Shown here in pieces: positions 6,794 to 7,062 of a stretch of DNA of 7,062 nt (positions are counted from its first letter, which is position 1; every line of letters begins with the position of its first letter). A model generated the notes under the pieces. It did no database searches, was not told the DNA's origin, and worked only from the letters and a program-made list of their open reading frames with translations. This DNA is from Halobacteroidaceae bacterium. Lineage in GTDB: Bacteria; Bacillota; Halanaerobiia; B1SED10-174. The stretch lies in contig PUKG01000108.1 of the NCBI GenBank assembly GCA_003550445.1, positions 1-7,062 on the forward strand, in the 5' to 3' direction. A program made the position numbers and the translations under genes.

Positions 6794-6822
6794 AAAAACA
6801 AAAACCTCCAAAAAGGAGGTGG
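6794..6822 (-). terminator. intrinsic terminator downstream of the leader RNA
   Basis: On the minus strand, ACCTCC (6820-6815) pairs perfectly with GGAGGT (6809-6804) around a five-T loop and is followed by a T-rich run TTTTGTTTTT to 6794. There is no T run on the plus-strand side, so it works leftward only. It lies about 370 bases before the S component, inside its leader, so it would be an attenuator rather than an end-of-operon signal. CCACCTCC (6822-6815) can alternatively pair with GGAGTGG (6846-6840), with one bulged base, which would prevent the terminator forming. Confidence 0.8.
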
Positions 6823-6836
6823 GGACAGTCTAAAAA

Positions 6837-6935
6837 GCACCACTCCTTTCCACACTGGGAGGCGCCCCCGTTTCCAGCAGCACCCTATCGGCTTGAAGCC
6901 AGCCCTATAAGGGGTAAGGCCGTCAAGCTCGGAGT
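6837..6935 (-). promoter_or_regulatory. candidate riboswitch aptamer (possibly Moco RNA family)
   Basis: A GC-rich, structured stretch in an A/T-rich surround, read on the minus strand. ACTCC (6935-6931) pairs with GGAGT (6846-6842) to close the structure. Inside are GGCT-TCA-AGCC, CCCT-TAT-AGGG, and GGTGC pairing with GCGCC, enclosing CTG-GAAA-CGG with a GNRA tetraloop. The last part, GCGCCTCCCAGTGTGGAAAG (with GGAG just after), is the stretch that reminds me of the Moco motif, which also has a GNRA tetraloop and receptor; I could not align it. The 3' strand of the closing stem also lies in the stretch that can oppose the terminator, which fits an OFF switch where ligand binding favours termination. 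The MobB and molybdopterin-domain genes downstream support a cofactor ligand. It could instead be another riboswitch class or a small RNA. Confidence 0.55.
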
Positions 6936-7001
6936 TTTTTTCTTTTCAAGACTAAATTCGTTAAATCTTTAAGAATCCCTTTGTGTTTTGAAGGAATTAT
7001 T

Positions 7002-7042
7002 ACCCCCCGAGGAGAACTTTTTCCCAAATGCGTATGGGGGGT
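7002..7042. repeat. inverted repeat, 7-base arms
   Basis: ACCCCCC (7002-7008) and GGGGGGT (7036-7042) are perfect inverted repeats with 27 bases between. On the plus strand the right arm is followed by GTTTTT, so it could be a weak rightward terminator; on the minus strand there is no T run. It could also be a protein-binding site upstream of the leftward leader. Nothing else can be supported in bases 6936-7062. Confidence 0.4.
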
Positions 7043-7062
7043 GTTTTTGCTGGAAAGAAAAA

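Noticed and set aside
6837..6935. TPP or cobalamin riboswitch, or SRP RNA
   Set aside because: The CUGAGA and ACCUGAU motifs of TPP, the B12-box sequence and the conserved SRP apical loop are not visible in this stretch on either strand.
6936..7000. Sigma-A promoter for the leftward operon (e.g. TTCAAA with a loosely spaced TTAAAG, or TTGGGA with TAATAAT)
   Set aside because: An operon promoter must be near here, but the boxes are poor matches or have bad spacing (15 or 19 bases), so no single site can be supported.
7000..7062. End of a minus-strand gene entering from the right (about 20 open codons to a TAA)
   Set aside because: Too short to judge, no recognisable motif, and it overlaps the inverted repeat.

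Overview
The window looks like chromosomal DNA of an anaerobic Firmicute of the Clostridia (Moorella, Thermoanaerobacter or Desulfotomaculum-like). This is inferred from moderate-to-low GC, strong GGAGG-type ribosome binding sites, tightly packed genes and the gene families present; no marker gene fixes the species.

Layout. At the left edge a plus-strand pentapeptide-repeat protein (14-613) converges on a long leftward operon that fills the rest of the window. In transcription order (right to left, minus strand) the operon holds: a structured leader RNA with an intrinsic terminator (about 6935 to 6794), probably a riboswitch and possibly of the molybdenum-cofactor (Moco) family; a long leader of about 360 bases with no convincing gene; an ECF transporter S component whose C-terminus runs into a lipoprotein-like signal sequence (6421 to 5714); the wreck of an alkaline-phosphatase-superfamily lipoprotein (about 5881 to 5165); a membrane-anchored protein resembling the molybdopterin-binding domain of the sulfite oxidase family (5168 to 4644); two ECF ATPases (4647 to 3970 and 3965 to 3297); the ECF transmembrane coupling protein EcfT (3303 to 2563); a MobB-like GTPase with an extra four-cysteine Fe-S motif (2563 to 1790); and a class V PLP-dependent aminotransferase (1787 to 645). 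Neighbouring genes from the pseudogene onward overlap or are separated by 2-4 bases, so they form one transcriptional unit.

How it fits together. The S component, EcfT and two ATPases make a complete dedicated ECF importer. The surface-anchored molybdopterin-domain-like protein, the (now broken) outward-facing phosphatase, MobB and a leader that may sense Moco all point to pterin or molybdenum/tungsten cofactor chemistry. The working hypothesis is an importer for a molybdopterin-type compound or related pterin, in which the phosphatase would strip phosphate outside the cell, the anchored domain would capture the ligand, and MobB would act on it inside. This is inference: the substrate is not shown by the sequence. 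The phosphatase has three apparent frameshifts, two in-frame stops and a missing N-terminal half, while the genes on both sides are intact, so the system is either losing one step or no longer needs it.
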